Source of the DNA: Pseudopyrenochaeta lycopersici
Lineage: Eukaryota; Ascomycota; Dothideomycetes; Pleosporales; Pseudopyrenochaetaceae
Reading direction: 5' to 3'
Assembly: GCA_003313425.1 (NCBI GenBank)
Contig: NHZP01000023.1
Location: 372,001 to 436,000, forward strand
Length of the DNA stretch: 64,000 bases
Part shown: piece after piece, positions 22,101 through 32,773 of the stretch
How the letters are laid out: each line of letters opens with the position of its first letter
Numbering within the stretch: position 1 is the first letter of the stretch
Translations under genes and position numbers: made by a program
The notes under the pieces: model-generated
The model's input: only the letters and a program-made list of their open reading frames with translations
What the model was told of the DNA's origin: nothing
Database searches by the model: none

Positions 22101-23136
22101 GAAGGCCAGTCGGTTGTTGTTTCAAGTCCTGGCGGGTAGATGCTTGAACACTATGTATAAGCACGACGAGAAGGCGCGTCTCGCATAAAAAGGACAAGTC
22201 ATGCTGGGTAAGAGCATGCCGGGCGTGAGGCCTAGTTGTTGAGGACTGCAAAGCTGCTGCATGTTGCGCTCATCTCCTCTATTTACCTTTGACAGCGGAG
22301 GACTAAGGACGAGGCGCTGGCAGAGAACAGTTTAGATAAGCAAAGAGGGCTGCATGTGCAGTCAGTAGGAAATGTTACCGTCAGCCACTACCGGGCCTGT
22401 GTGGGTTGATGGTGCAGTTCATGGTAGTGGTATCTTGCATGTCTTGTCCGCTGGCTTTGCCGCCTTCGGAGGATGCGGCCGCGGTAATGCAAATCTTGTC
22501 GATTACGTGAAACGCACATCCAATGGCAAAGCGACAACTTCATGCATGATGAAGCATACCCCTTGCGCTGCATGACATATTTGATCTGCCGTTGCACTGA
22601 ACAGCTCAGCATTCTGGCCACGAACGCACGACATCTCCAATGAACCAGCTGCCAATGCAACCAGCTCTGCACGCAGCCTGAAACGAGCCCTACCCGCATC
22701 TCTCCCCCAAGAAAAGTGTCAGTCCAAACGATGGGGCTTTGTCGACGCCCGGCATGGGCGTCCACGTAGGGTTGGGGCGGTTGGGTGCGGGCAACGTATA
22801 CTCTGTTTGCTTGCTGCACCTCTCTCTTCCACGCTGCAAGGCGCGCCGGGAAGCCTGCCTTGGACAAATCCTCTGTTGCCATGCCCAAGGGGCCTCGAGG
22901 GACGGCCGCACGATGCTCGGACAGGACGCTCCCCCGTTCAGCGATGGCAAACCATAGCTGCTGTCTGCTGTGCAAAGTGGCGGTTTTCTCAGCTCGAATG
23001 GACCACCACGCGCAACCATGCTGATGGCCAAGGACCGCACCGCTGTACTCTCCCTGACGGGTATTTGTACTGTGCAGACGCGTCGGCATTTTTCGTCAGA
23101 GGGCCTCTTTCTTTGTTTTTAGTTCCCCTTTATGAC

Positions 23137-23168
<32 letters not shown>

Positions 23169-23788
23169 GCTCGCGCTCTTGTTGTGTTGCAGGACGGGGG
23201 CAACAGCGTCGAACATCATAGCTTCAGCACCGACATCACCTCGGGTCAGCCAGCTAGGCCAACCCCGTCTTCCCAGTCGCCCCGATAGTCAGGTAAGCAA
23301 CAAAGCCGGCAGCCAAAACTGAATGCGTCAGACTGCCTACAGTCCCAAAACAGCGCCGAGGCGTCAAAGAAACGGCGTAGTCGGCGCGCCGCTCGCCATG
23401 GGCGTCTATATACAGGCGTGTATAAGATGCTGACGACCGGATAGGCTTAACGAGATCCGCGCAAGCCTTCACGATCCTTTCTGCAGATCTGGTGCAGTGG
23501 TAATTTGGCATATCCTGACCGTGTCAGCTTACATAGTGGACATCCTTGCTGCAACCACTCCCACCAAAAGCGAATGACCTTCCGACCCAGGTCGCACAAC
23601 CCGAGGAGCTAGACAACACCCAAAAGGACTCGGCGTCTTGCGGGGGCTTGCTTTGCCGGAGCTACGCAATTCTGCTACATATACAGATACATCGCTTCGC
23701 CGCCGGTCGCGGACCTGGGGAAAGAGAAAGACCGACGACGACGCGGACACGGCACAGCGAGCGCATCCAGCGCCGAAGACCAGAGGCC
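19180..23788. other. Gene-poor stretch, no supported gene
   Basis: About 4.6 kb. Open frames are short (100 codons at 19325-19627, 144 codons at 21291-21725, 233 codons on the minus strand at 22388-23089) and none shows a domain, signal peptide or believable splice partner. The first half is AT-rich. A short TG run lies near 21119-21139 and a (GCT)10 repeat at 23138-23167. The last few hundred bases should be the promoter of the gene at 23789. Confidence 0.45.
23138..23167. repeat. (GCT)10 microsatellite
   Basis: Ten uninterrupted GCT units in non-coding DNA about 620 nt upstream of the DUF1349-like gene. Confidence 0.9.
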
Positions 23789-24679
23789 ATGCCGCCCGCG
23801 AGCTCCTCCTTCACGCCCCTCAACATACCCAACAATGTAGTGCCCGAGTACATGGGCTCCTTTGCGCTGGCCGCACCCCCAAACACCGACCTGTGGAGGA
23901 AGCCGCCCTCGCGAGACACATCCACGGCCCCCATACTCTACACGGCCCTGCGCAATCCATTCATCGCCGCCGAGGTCACCGTCTCAGCAGACTGGGAGCT
24001 GGAATGGGATCAGGGAGGACTCGTCATATTCGCCGGTGCGCCGCCCGGCCAGATGGCACCAGCAGCAACCGCACCAGAGCCTCCTCCGCCTGTCATGAAT
24101 ATTTCTCTCGACGACAGCGCCGCGCCGAGCCCCTCATTATCACAAGCATCGAGTCGGGAGTCTCTCGGCAACACGCAACAAGCACAATGTCCCGTGCCAG
24201 TGCCAGCGCCAGTGTCAACCGCTCAAGAATCAGGTTCCGGACCCCAACAAAGAGAACGCGGCCCCCCACCTGCATACGAAACACCCGCCCCAGCGTCCAA
24301 GTGGGTTAAAGTTGGCCTCGAATTCTGCAACAACGCATGCCACGCAACCTCTGTAGTTGCCAATTGCGACGGCGCAGATTGGTCCTTGTCTGCCCTCCCC
24401 CCACATCACGCCAGGCGCCTGGATCTGCGCGTCAAAATCGAACGCATTGGCTATGCCTTGTGGGTGTGGTACGAAGACGAAGTCGTCGGCTGGAAGAAGC
24501 TCAGAGAAGTCACATGGTTCTTCTGGGGCGTCGAAGACAAAGCCGTGCGCGTGGGCGTCTATGCTAGTCGACCAGCCAACTTTGGCATCAGCATGTACGA
24601 CCGGAGGAACGGCGGTGGAGGCCAAAACACTGGGGCGAGAAATCTATGTGTGGATTTTGAGGGTTTGGAGATTTTCTGA
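23789..24679 (+). CDS. DUF1349-like concanavalin-type fold protein with inserted disordered region
   Basis: Intronless model of 296 aa. The N-terminal part (DLWRKPPSRDTSTAP, then NPFIAAEVTVSADWELEWDQGGLVIF) and the C-terminal part (WVKVGLEFCNNACHATSVVANC, RLDLRVKIERIGYALWVWYED, WFFWGVEDKAVRVGVYASRP) look like the two halves of a DUF1349-type beta-sandwich, the domain found in the yeast YJR-type 'regulation of enolase' proteins. Between them lie about 90 residues rich in Pro, Ser and Gln that are probably disordered. The frame is open further upstream to 23546, but ATG at 23789 is the first one that precedes the conserved part closely. Function is unknown; the fold suggests sugar or ligand binding. 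No signal peptide is seen, so it is probably intracellular. Confidence 0.75.
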   Translation: MPPASSSFTPLNIPNNVVPEYMGSFALAAPPNTDLWRKPPSRDTSTAPILYTALRNPFIAAEVTVSADWELEWDQGGLVIFAGAPPGQMAPAATAPEPPPPVMNISLDDSAAPSPSLSQASSRESLGNTQQAQCPVPVPAPVSTAQESGSGPQQRERGPPPAYETPAPASKWVKVGLEFCNNACHATSVVANCDGADWSLSALPPHHARRLDLRVKIERIGYALWVWYEDEVVGWKKLREVTWFFWGVEDKAVRVGVYASRPANFGISMYDRRNGGGGQNTGARNLCVDFEGLEIF

Positions 24680-26665
24680 GTCCGGGAAGCATTGTCGTTC
24701 GAGACCTCCGGTTTTTAGCGTCTCTTTGCTGTTGTCTCCTACTTGCATTGGCCGGCTTGTTCATGGGTTGCAGGATGATACCACATGTTGGGCAAGCTTT
24801 CCCTTCTCCTTCACGTATCTTTATCGTGTTCCTATCTCCCTATCACTTCCATCCTCTGTTCGCTGTTCCCGCATAGCGCTTGATATTGTCTTCAAAATTT
24901 CTTCGCTGTATCTATCCGGTATTCCATCATCGTTCTCATCCTCCCAGCCCCCCCCCCCCCCCCCCAAACCCCCCTTTTTTTCTCTCTTAAAATCCCTCAA
25001 ACACGCCACCTTGTCACCCGTATCAGCGGCCATCTCCGCCTCGCCCGATATACTCGTGCAAAGCGCCCCTCCTTCGGTCTGACCACCGACCCCATCCTTC
25101 CAGCATCTACTATTTGGGAAATTCCATCTCAATTTTCTGTTCCTCTGCTTACTCTGTCTCAGATGACTGATGATGGGGCCCAGATTAGGTCGGGCCTTCT
25201 TCCCAGCAACGCGGCAAGTCTGCTCATGTTAATTACGAGCTACATATTTTAATAAAAACACGTATACGGTAGCGCGCGCGTATCTTGCGCGCGTACAATG
25301 CAAACTCGTTGTTAGGCGTGCCGTTGCTTGTTTGCGGGTGCTGCGGGGGCGATGTAAGCCGGGTATGAGTTCCGAGCGTGAGGTTGACTGCTGGCGGTTG
25401 CTGACTATGGTCATTACTGGAGATGGGTGTGAAAGAGAAAGCACAGTCATGGTGGTTCATACGCTGGGGGTTTTAATGAAGTTTTGGTTTTACAGGTGCG
25501 AATATAACATCCGTGCTGGGATGCAGGAGCATCAGCGGCCACCACTGGGAAACGAGGTATGCAGAAAGCCTAGGCCGGTGAAGGACCGTCCAGCTGCCAG
25601 GTTCAACCTATGTATCCATGGAAGGAGAATTACAGTCCAATAAGTGTTGAGCAATTTCGCCTGCTGATGATTATCTACGCCGTATTACAGGTTCACTCCA
25701 TAGTCGCCTCAACGAGCACTCAGCAATCTGTCACTCGATACAGCAGGGTTATATACAATCAGGAATTGGAGTCATTGACATACAGCCTCGATATGTTGGA
25801 TAGGTACACCTTAAGGGTCAGTGCATTTTGGTATGAGACAATGTTGCTATCCTGGGTTTCGCACCCACTTAGGCCTATATTGCTATTAGCTTCTCTGTTA
25901 CTTCAATGGGTCTCCTGGAGGGACACTTCAGAGCAAGTGACAGGCCTTCAGATAATGTACGGTGATCGTAGGATGGGCAGACCGACGCGAGTTAGAGTGC
26001 AAAGATAGGAATCGGTAGAAAATAATATCTCCACATGGACAAAATTTGGGTAGAACTGCATGATATCAGAATAAACCGGCGACAAACTTTGGCCTCAGGT
26101 GTTGAGCCTTGCATCCTTTCGATTCGGGTAGGGCGGCTTCGTAAAGCAAAAAGTGAAGCTGCTGACATTGGTCGCACAGTTGATGTGCCGTTTAGGATGA
26201 GGGGCAATGAGTTGTCTTCTGATAAGCAGGTGCCAATATGTATTGTTGTACAAACTATGAGCAGTGCTGACCAGTTATAGGGAAGTGAAGATCCGCGGAA
26301 GGCAAGGCCGATGTTTGGCTCAGCCTTGGCGATATAGGAACATGCTGATGAGCCAGACCACGCCACGGTGCATATGTTATTCTCAGGTCCAATGATTTTG
26401 TTCTTGGCCGGTGCTGCTGCCTGATCGATCGCTATTCCGTTGACATGTAGGTATCGCATGCTGCATTTCTTCACGCACACGCCTTCTTTTATTTTGCTAT
26501 TATATTGGTATAGACGCTCAATCAAAACACTCACTTTGGACCTTCATGAATACAGCGTCTTGATTTGACTACGTCCTCAATCTGAGTATTTTGCTACACC
26601 GTGGAACCAGATTCCTACAACCAAGATAATTCAAGCCATTCGGACATATATCCCCAACTACCAAA
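24680..26665. other. Intergenic, no gene recognised
   Basis: Begins with the 3' region of the DUF1349-like gene. An 18-nt C run at 24948-24965 is followed by A3, C6 and T6. A GCGCGC inverted pair lies at about 25272-25294. Frames of 132 codons (25610-26008, plus) and 180 codons (25992-26534, minus) carry no domain I know. They may be remnants of accessory DNA linked to the broken genes that follow. Confidence 0.4.
24948..24965. repeat. Homopolymer C run (18 nt)
   Basis: Eighteen C in a row in the 3' region of the DUF1349-like gene. Length is liable to sequencing or assembly error. Confidence 0.85.
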
Positions 26666-29210
26666 GCCCATGGAGCCCACTCTCAAGGCCCCGAGTTTGT
26701 TCGTTACACTTTGTATAAAGACGCCTGAGGGTCTGGCACAACAAGACTAGAAACCAAATGTTTGAAAACCGATGCCCTTCATCATGATCCTCCGGCGGAT
26801 GTAATAGACGACACCAGGGTGAGGGAATATGATATACCAGTATCTGTGTATAAGCAATTGCATGTTTTGATATCTCAGGAACCTCCAACTAGCGCTGCTA
26901 AGCCCGACTCCGATTCAGGAACAATACCATTTTTCGCATTTGATCCCACCCTCTTACGTTTTCCGTTCGGAACCCACCCTATGATGACTAGTATTAGATC
27001 CCTCCCCGCTGTCATCGAGTCATTTGCAAGGGAACTCAACGTTGGCGTAAACTCTCTTGACTTAGAAGATATAGAAGATCTGGCTGAATTCTTAATTCAC
27101 CAAGATCATTAGCCAGTATACAGCGAGTCTGAGACACAATATGTATACATGCGGGAATGTTTCGGGTAGCCTAAAGATCATTGGAACAACGACGAGCGCA
27201 AGGATGAGGAAACTACGGACGATTATCTTGATTGCACAGAAAACAGCGACGCTGACAGTTCAGGCACGGAAACTTTGTGCGTACATGCAAGAAAAAGGCA
27301 AAAAAATTCTTCTGGCGTTGCAATTGACACACACGAGATGGAAGCCGAGACCAATGGGCATGATGACAAGGAATCCAAAGTGAAAGTGCTAAAGATCGAC
27401 GCCGTGCCTCTAAAACTCTCGCCAATCTCAAAGTGCGAGAAAAGCGTCGAGGAAACTCAATCAAGTAAGGAATGAGGGAGGTATAATCATGAAACCACCA
27501 AAGAAAGATCATCATTCTAAAACTAGGAAGGGAGACCAATCTTTTCAATTCGACTCCGCAGCACTCCTCCACTCTGCCCAGTCCAAGATAAGAGGTGTTA
27601 TGCCTGCTCAGACACATACTATTTCTACACCATTCATTATACATCTACGGGAAGTGCATGACATGCGAGACATGTGCAGCGCAAAGATATTCGAGCATTT
27701 ACGCGACGCGATTCAAAATTTCGATGGCTCAGTTATAGTTATTTGCTCAGCTTCAAGATCGTCATGTTGTGAATTGTGCGAAACGACTGTCACCTCGAAT
27801 CTTAGTACACGATTAACCTTCAGATCCATTTGTATGGCTCCAGTGAGCAACATCTCTCAACGCAAGAAATTCGCAAGTCTTAGACAATTTGATGAATATC
27901 ATGATATGAGAAATATCCGGCGGATATAAAGGAGGACCAGGAGAACTTCTACAGAAATGTACAATCTGCCTTTGCTGCAGCCCTTTGCAAAATGGGTTTT
28001 TTATGAAGGCAGTCAGCTTCAATCAAAGTTCAGGAATGGGCTCACGGCAGATATTTTACTGATACAAGCAAAAAAGGACATCAATGACATCTCCGATGAA
28101 GAACACATTAGGCGCATCATCTTACAAATGGGCGATTCAGAGAACGAGGTATACAAATGGTCTTTTACGCACCATGTAGTTTTGCCTACTAGGTGGTCAG
28201 GCCTTTCACTAGAAGCACAGAAGGCTGTAAAGGCTATTGAAGAAACCAAGAGTGGTATGCGGTGGGAAAAGCACCTTCTTCGAACTTTAATCAATCCCGA
28301 CAACGTTATGGAAGGCTGGTCCCAAATAGAGCTTGACTCAAAGGTTAAAAAGTCTGTTATTCAGATGTTAGGCTAACTATCTCTGACTGGTCGAACGTCT
28401 AGCAAGATATACGGCAATAGCCGCCTTGGAGGAGCTCTCTTGTATGGGCCACCGGGAACTGGAAAAAGTCTTCTAGCCCGTGTTCTAGCACAAGAGCTAA
28501 GGATATCAGTCCTCTTTGCGTCTGCTGCAGATGTAGAGGGTAAGCTGTTGGGACAAACTGAAAAAGCTATTCAGGCCCTCTTCAACCTTGGGTGATTGCT
28601 CTCTCCTAGCATGATTTTTATCGACGAAGCTGATCGTATGTTCCGCGCACGAAGTTTTCAAGACTGGGGACATGAACGCTCACGTATCAATCAATTTCTC
28701 TATGAGATGGACGGTTTCAAGAACTCCGAGAAAGCCCCTTTTGTGGTGTTGGCAACACACTTTCCTAGTGACCTGGATCATGCAGTGCTTCGCCGTGTTC
28801 CAGCCCGAATCCGCATAGGCCTCCCGGATACTGAAGCGAGATTGCGTATCGCAGAACGTGTACTTAAGGACGAGGTCTTGGATGTTGATGTGATCCTTTC
28901 ACGACTAGCAGAAAAGACTGGGGAATACTCTGGGTCGGATATAAAGTCAATCTGTGTACAAACAGCGCTGTTCTGTGACAGCTGTGTTGATGATGCCTGC
29001 TCAACTGTACCAGTATTAAAACAAGCGCATTTCGAGGAGGCTTTCCAAAGAAGTTCGTGTACAGTATCAGGAGAGAATTTGGACCAGCTGAGAGCTTTTG
29101 CAACACGTTTCGACCCGAAGTCGCTGGAGAGTCTCACGTATGGGCGTAGCACCAATTTAGCCAGGGGACTGTTCAGCATGGGTCAATTGGGTGGCGGCAT
29201 TAGTGCAAGA
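26666..29210 (+). pseudogene. Broken AAA+ ATPase gene
   Basis: A conceptual frame with an acidic, variable N-terminal half and a C-terminal AAA+ module. Walker A is LLYGPPGTGKSLLA (about 28441-28485), Walker B with its DEAD variant is MIFIDEADRMF (about 28611-28643), the arginine finger region is VLRRVPARI, and the lid has GEYSGSDIKSIC. The type is that of spastin/ATAD1-like meiotic AAA proteins that remodel or extract other proteins. Premature stops lie at 26726, 27110, 27167, 27927, 28374 and 28593. There is also a frame change near 27440-27490, which could be an intron or an indel. Each stop could derive from CAA, CAG or CGA by C to T. The start is not identifiable. The frame runs on to 29423 without AAA features. 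Intron retention cannot explain the stops at 28374 and 28593, which sit inside conserved blocks. Confidence 0.75.
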
Positions 29211-29350
29211 AAGAGCCTGATCAAGAATAATACTTCTGTCGCTTGGAACTATGCGATTCATGTGCCATACACGATCGACATAAAATGCCAGACCTCGGGC
29301 CGCTTCGAACATACTTCGCAACGCACCGTCCTTCAGCAGACTTCTCGGAG

Positions 29351-31038
29351 ATGGCCAAGGAAAATCCTCAGACAGCATCAAGTGGTCTCTATCAGGATGG
29401 ACCTTTGCAATATACATCATTGAGCGAACACAGTCGTCAAATACGAGTGTTAAGCATCCCGCCTAAACTGATCCAAACCAATGGCAGCCACAGCATTGAC
29501 AACCTGGATGTACTTCATTGCGAAATGAAGGTAGTCGATTTGAATGATTATTCAGCACCGTATCAAGCATTGTCATGGTCTCACTCTTCCGCGAGATATC
29601 GCCTAGCACAGTGGATTCTTGCAAGCAGTTGCCGACATCGTCTAGTGCAGCGACCTACAGCCACTCTTGATGTCATACATGAGAGGGATCAAAACACGAA
29701 TATTAACCTGGAAATGGCGCTGGAACAATATGAAAAAAATTTACCATCGTTTTAAGCGGGGAGATTATATTGTTTTGAGCTATGTCTGGGGTGATGCATC
29801 TCAGACACGCAACTTGATACTGAACGGTCATAAGTTCCAGGTCACTTCAAATCTGTACGATGCTCTGGTTCAACTGCAGAATAGTTTTGAGATCAGTCAA
29901 TGTGGACTACACGTCTGGGTTGATGCTATTTGCATTAATCAGAGTGACCTCAAAGAAAGAGCTGCTCAAGTGAAAATAATGACATCGATCTTTTCCGAGG
30001 CTTTTAGTGGAAGAGGCTGGCTCGGAATCCCAGCTAAAGATGTTGCTCTAGAGATAGCCGCTGTCAAGGAATTTCTGATTTCTGTTCATGACATAGCGGT
30101 AGAAGACATGGAAGCCGCCCTGATTCCAGATCAGGGGATAGTACACTCCTTCTGGGTGGTAATCTCATACATGATGGCCTTCCAGTTTGCCCACCTGGGC
30201 TCTTGACCTCAACCACCCGTGCCACAATGGCTTGGTTAAATCACACAATAGTCGATTCGACATGAACTTCGATATGCCAAGAAGTTCATTAAGATTCTCT
30301 GAGAATAATAAACTTCTATCCTGTGATGGCTCGATGGCTGGCTCGGTAGCGTCGCTCGCAGCGAAGTCAAACACCCAAGAGGAAGGTCTTGCACAACAAG
30401 CTAAGATAGAGCCGCAGAAGATAGGTGCAGATATAAATTGGAAACGAGTCGTCGCTCGTATTTTACAGCAAGACTCTACATTCGACTTTTGTCAGTGCCA
30501 TCCGTCCATTTTCGACATACCTTGGCTCTCGGACCTTCCAAACTTCAAACACGTTCACCAGTCAGCACATCAGAACTTTGATTGGAGTCACCAGGATCGG
30601 TACTTGCATGAAGAGGGCAAGCAGTGGCCACAGTTCTCTATGCTCGCACAGGTGGGAGCTATTTTCCATGATATTCTGGCTCCGCATGCAGATTTCGGGG
30701 TTGGGGGAAAACCATTCAAAAGCTATTTCATGTCCACATACCCGATCTGCTCAAAACCAAATAGGTTCCAGGAGATCGCGGACAGCGTGGCCGCTGGTAT
30801 GAATGACCGAGTGCTATTCCGGAGTGATAAAAATCACATTGGATCTGTGCCGCAAGGAACGACGCTTGGAGACAAGATCGTTGTTGTGTCAAATTGCGAT
30901 ATGCCACTTGTTCTTCGACCCAAAGACGATTCTTATGAGATTATTGGAGCTTGCTATGCGGAGGGTTTAATGAAGGGAGAAGTAGCGCGAGATATTGAGC
31001 GTGGTTTGCTAAACATTGAAACAATTTGCTTCTGTTGA
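29351..31038 (+). pseudogene. Broken HET-domain (heterokaryon incompatibility) gene
   Basis: HET proteins act in fungal non-self recognition and can trigger cell death when incompatible strains fuse. Three segments in three frames carry HET features. Frame one (29351-29755) has an N-terminal part: YTSLSEHSRQIRVLSI and APYQALSWS. Frame two (about 29750-30206) has the domain core: YIVLSYVWGD, then HVWVDAICINQSDLKERAAQV. Frame three (30187-31038) has the usual C-terminal tail: GDKIVVVSNCDMPLVLRP and YEIIGACYAEGLMKGE. I find no GT-AG introns of normal size that join them, and part of the middle is missing. The gene is therefore probably dead or a mosaic of two copies, since two 'ALSW/LSYVW' start motifs occur. 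It directly follows, and partly overlaps, the broken AAA ATPase. Confidence 0.7.
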
Positions 31039-31522
31039 TAAAAGTAATATACTATTCGTGTTTACTAGTCTAAATGCAAGGAGCCAGACGGGTTGTGTGA
31101 CTGAGGACGGACTCTATTAGAGGAGACGTATCTGTTTGTTTTATAGTACCGCAATGCTTAAACTTCGTGATCAAAAATTTGTCAGTAGTAGCAAGTAAGG
31201 TTGTATGTTTGTATCGATTATCGGCAAGAGATTTGTATAATCATATTTGATGACAAAAGAAAAATGATAGAATCTTGCACCCAAGCTCATTCGTGATAAA
31301 CATGATATCGTGCTGGTGATATAAGCTCCATGAACGCCATGCAATGCATATGCTAGGCCACCTGATGCGCCATGCAATTACCAACGGTCTCTGTGCTCCT
31401 TTCTACCTTACAGTTCTATTGGAGCAGCAAATGATGGTGCTTGTCTTTGACTCCTTGCGCCAGCCGCCGCGACCGCGAACACATTCTGGAGAGAGGGCCG
31501 TAGACTTGGAAGCGTGCCTGTA
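31039..31522. other. Intergenic between convergent coding regions
   Basis: AT-rich near 31040-31330. Lies between the end of the HET relic (plus) and the stop of SDS22 (minus). No gene. Confidence 0.5.
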
Positions 31523-32773
31523 CTACACTTGCTTTACAAAAGCTACAGCCTTGTTACTATGTGCGATTCATGGTGGAGAAAGGGTGGGGACTTACTAGCA
31601 TCGATCTGCACCACCTGGGGTAGCGCTAATCGAACTTTGTTGCGATACAAGGCAGGTTGCGATCGTTGGAGAGGATTTCCTTCGAAATACACCGTCTCTA
31701 GCTCTTCCTTGTCCCGTAACTCTTTTTCAATTTCGTTGAAATCGCTGAGCTTGCAGTTGGAGGCCCAAAACTCTGTGAGGTGTGTAAGCCCCTTCAGTCC
31801 TGTAAGATGCTCAATCGGATTTGCGCTGATGTCGATGACTTGGAGATTTGTATTATTTTCGAGGCCGGATAAATCAGTGAGAAGGTTGTGCGAAATGTGC
31901 AGTTCTTCGAGGTTGGCGAGTTTCTCCAGACCAGTTATTGACCGTAGGCGATTGGATTGTATGCTTAGAATCTTCAGGTTTGTGAGAGTATCGAGGCCTT
32001 TGATCTCTGTAATCTTGTTCTTCCCCAACCACAGCTCCTCCAAACCTGTCAAGGTCTCCAAGCCTTGGATTTCCCGCACTCGATTCGCACCAAGCTCGAT
32101 CTGCCGCAGATTCGTCAAGCCGTCCAGGTTCTCTATTGTACCAATCTTGTTTTGAACAAAGTATAAGTCTTTGAGTTTTGTGAGGTGATTTAGCCTCTTG
32201 ATGTGCTTGATCTTGTTGAAGGAGAGGTCAAGCGATGTGAGCTCGGTGAAGGCATCGAGGCCTTTGATATGCGCGATCAGGTTATCGTAGAGGTCAACCT
32301 CTGTAAGCGTCGTGGCGGCGTCGCTAGGTATCGAGATGGCTTCTATTCGGTTCTGGCGCAGGCAGAGACGCTGACATGATTAGCTGCAAGATCTCAAGGA
32401 TATAGACCGAGAGTGGTGGTACCTTCATCTGCTTGAACCTCTCTAGCCGCAGCGAGTCCATGTCTGAAACCTTACAATGTACAAGTTCAATATCTTCTTC
32501 ATCTACTGGCGTATCGTCCAGTAAGTCCTCGTCTGCTGCAAGCTGTTCAGGTGGCGGGCCCTCGTCGTCTGATTCTTCTGGCTCGCTCTGAACTTCTACA
32601 GTTGGATCTCGCGGGTCGTCGCCCAACGTCACTTTATCCAGTCTCAGCTTTCCGTCCCAGCCTTTGCTGTCGCGCGGCTTATGGTCCTCTTTGTCCTCGT
32701 CGCGTGTCTCATTCACGTCTGGTGCCGCCGCGGGGTCTGGCTTGCCCTGCGGGACATTTTCCTGCTCGTTCAT
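31523..32773 (-). CDS. SDS22: Protein phosphatase 1 regulatory subunit SDS22
   Basis: Exons 32773-32423, 32370-31596 and 31542-31523 give 381 aa. After an acidic N-terminus the protein is a run of SDS22-type leucine-rich repeats of about 22 residues, for example NLRQIELGANRVREIQGLE, GLEELWLGKNKITEIKGLD and NLEELHISHNLLTDLSGLE. The LRR cap follows: YRNKVRLALPQVVQIDATF. SDS22 binds the catalytic subunit of protein phosphatase 1 and promotes its maturation and nuclear, mitotic role. The last exon is only 20 nt. Splicing at GTAAGT (31595) to an acceptor at 31543 gives the conserved end IDATFVKQV, whereas reading on would give an unrelated tail. The start is the first ATG of the frame. Confidence 0.92.

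Noticed and set aside
22388..23089. 233-codon open frame on the minus strand
   Set aside because: No domain, unusual composition rich in Arg, His, Trp and Cys, typical of chance frames in GC-rich DNA.
25992..26534. 180-codon open frame on the minus strand
   Set aside because: No recognisable domain or signal; may be a remnant but cannot be supported as a gene.
28590..28611. Possible tiny intron removing the TGA at 28593 in the AAA ATPase
   Set aside because: The only GT-AG pair would make an intron of about 18-19 nt, too short to splice, and the codons around the stop fit the AAA family when the stop is read as Arg.
30150..30185. Possible intron joining two HET frames (GTAATC to TTCCAG)
   Set aside because: It would be only about 27 nt, below the size of working fungal introns; a deletion or frameshift is more likely.
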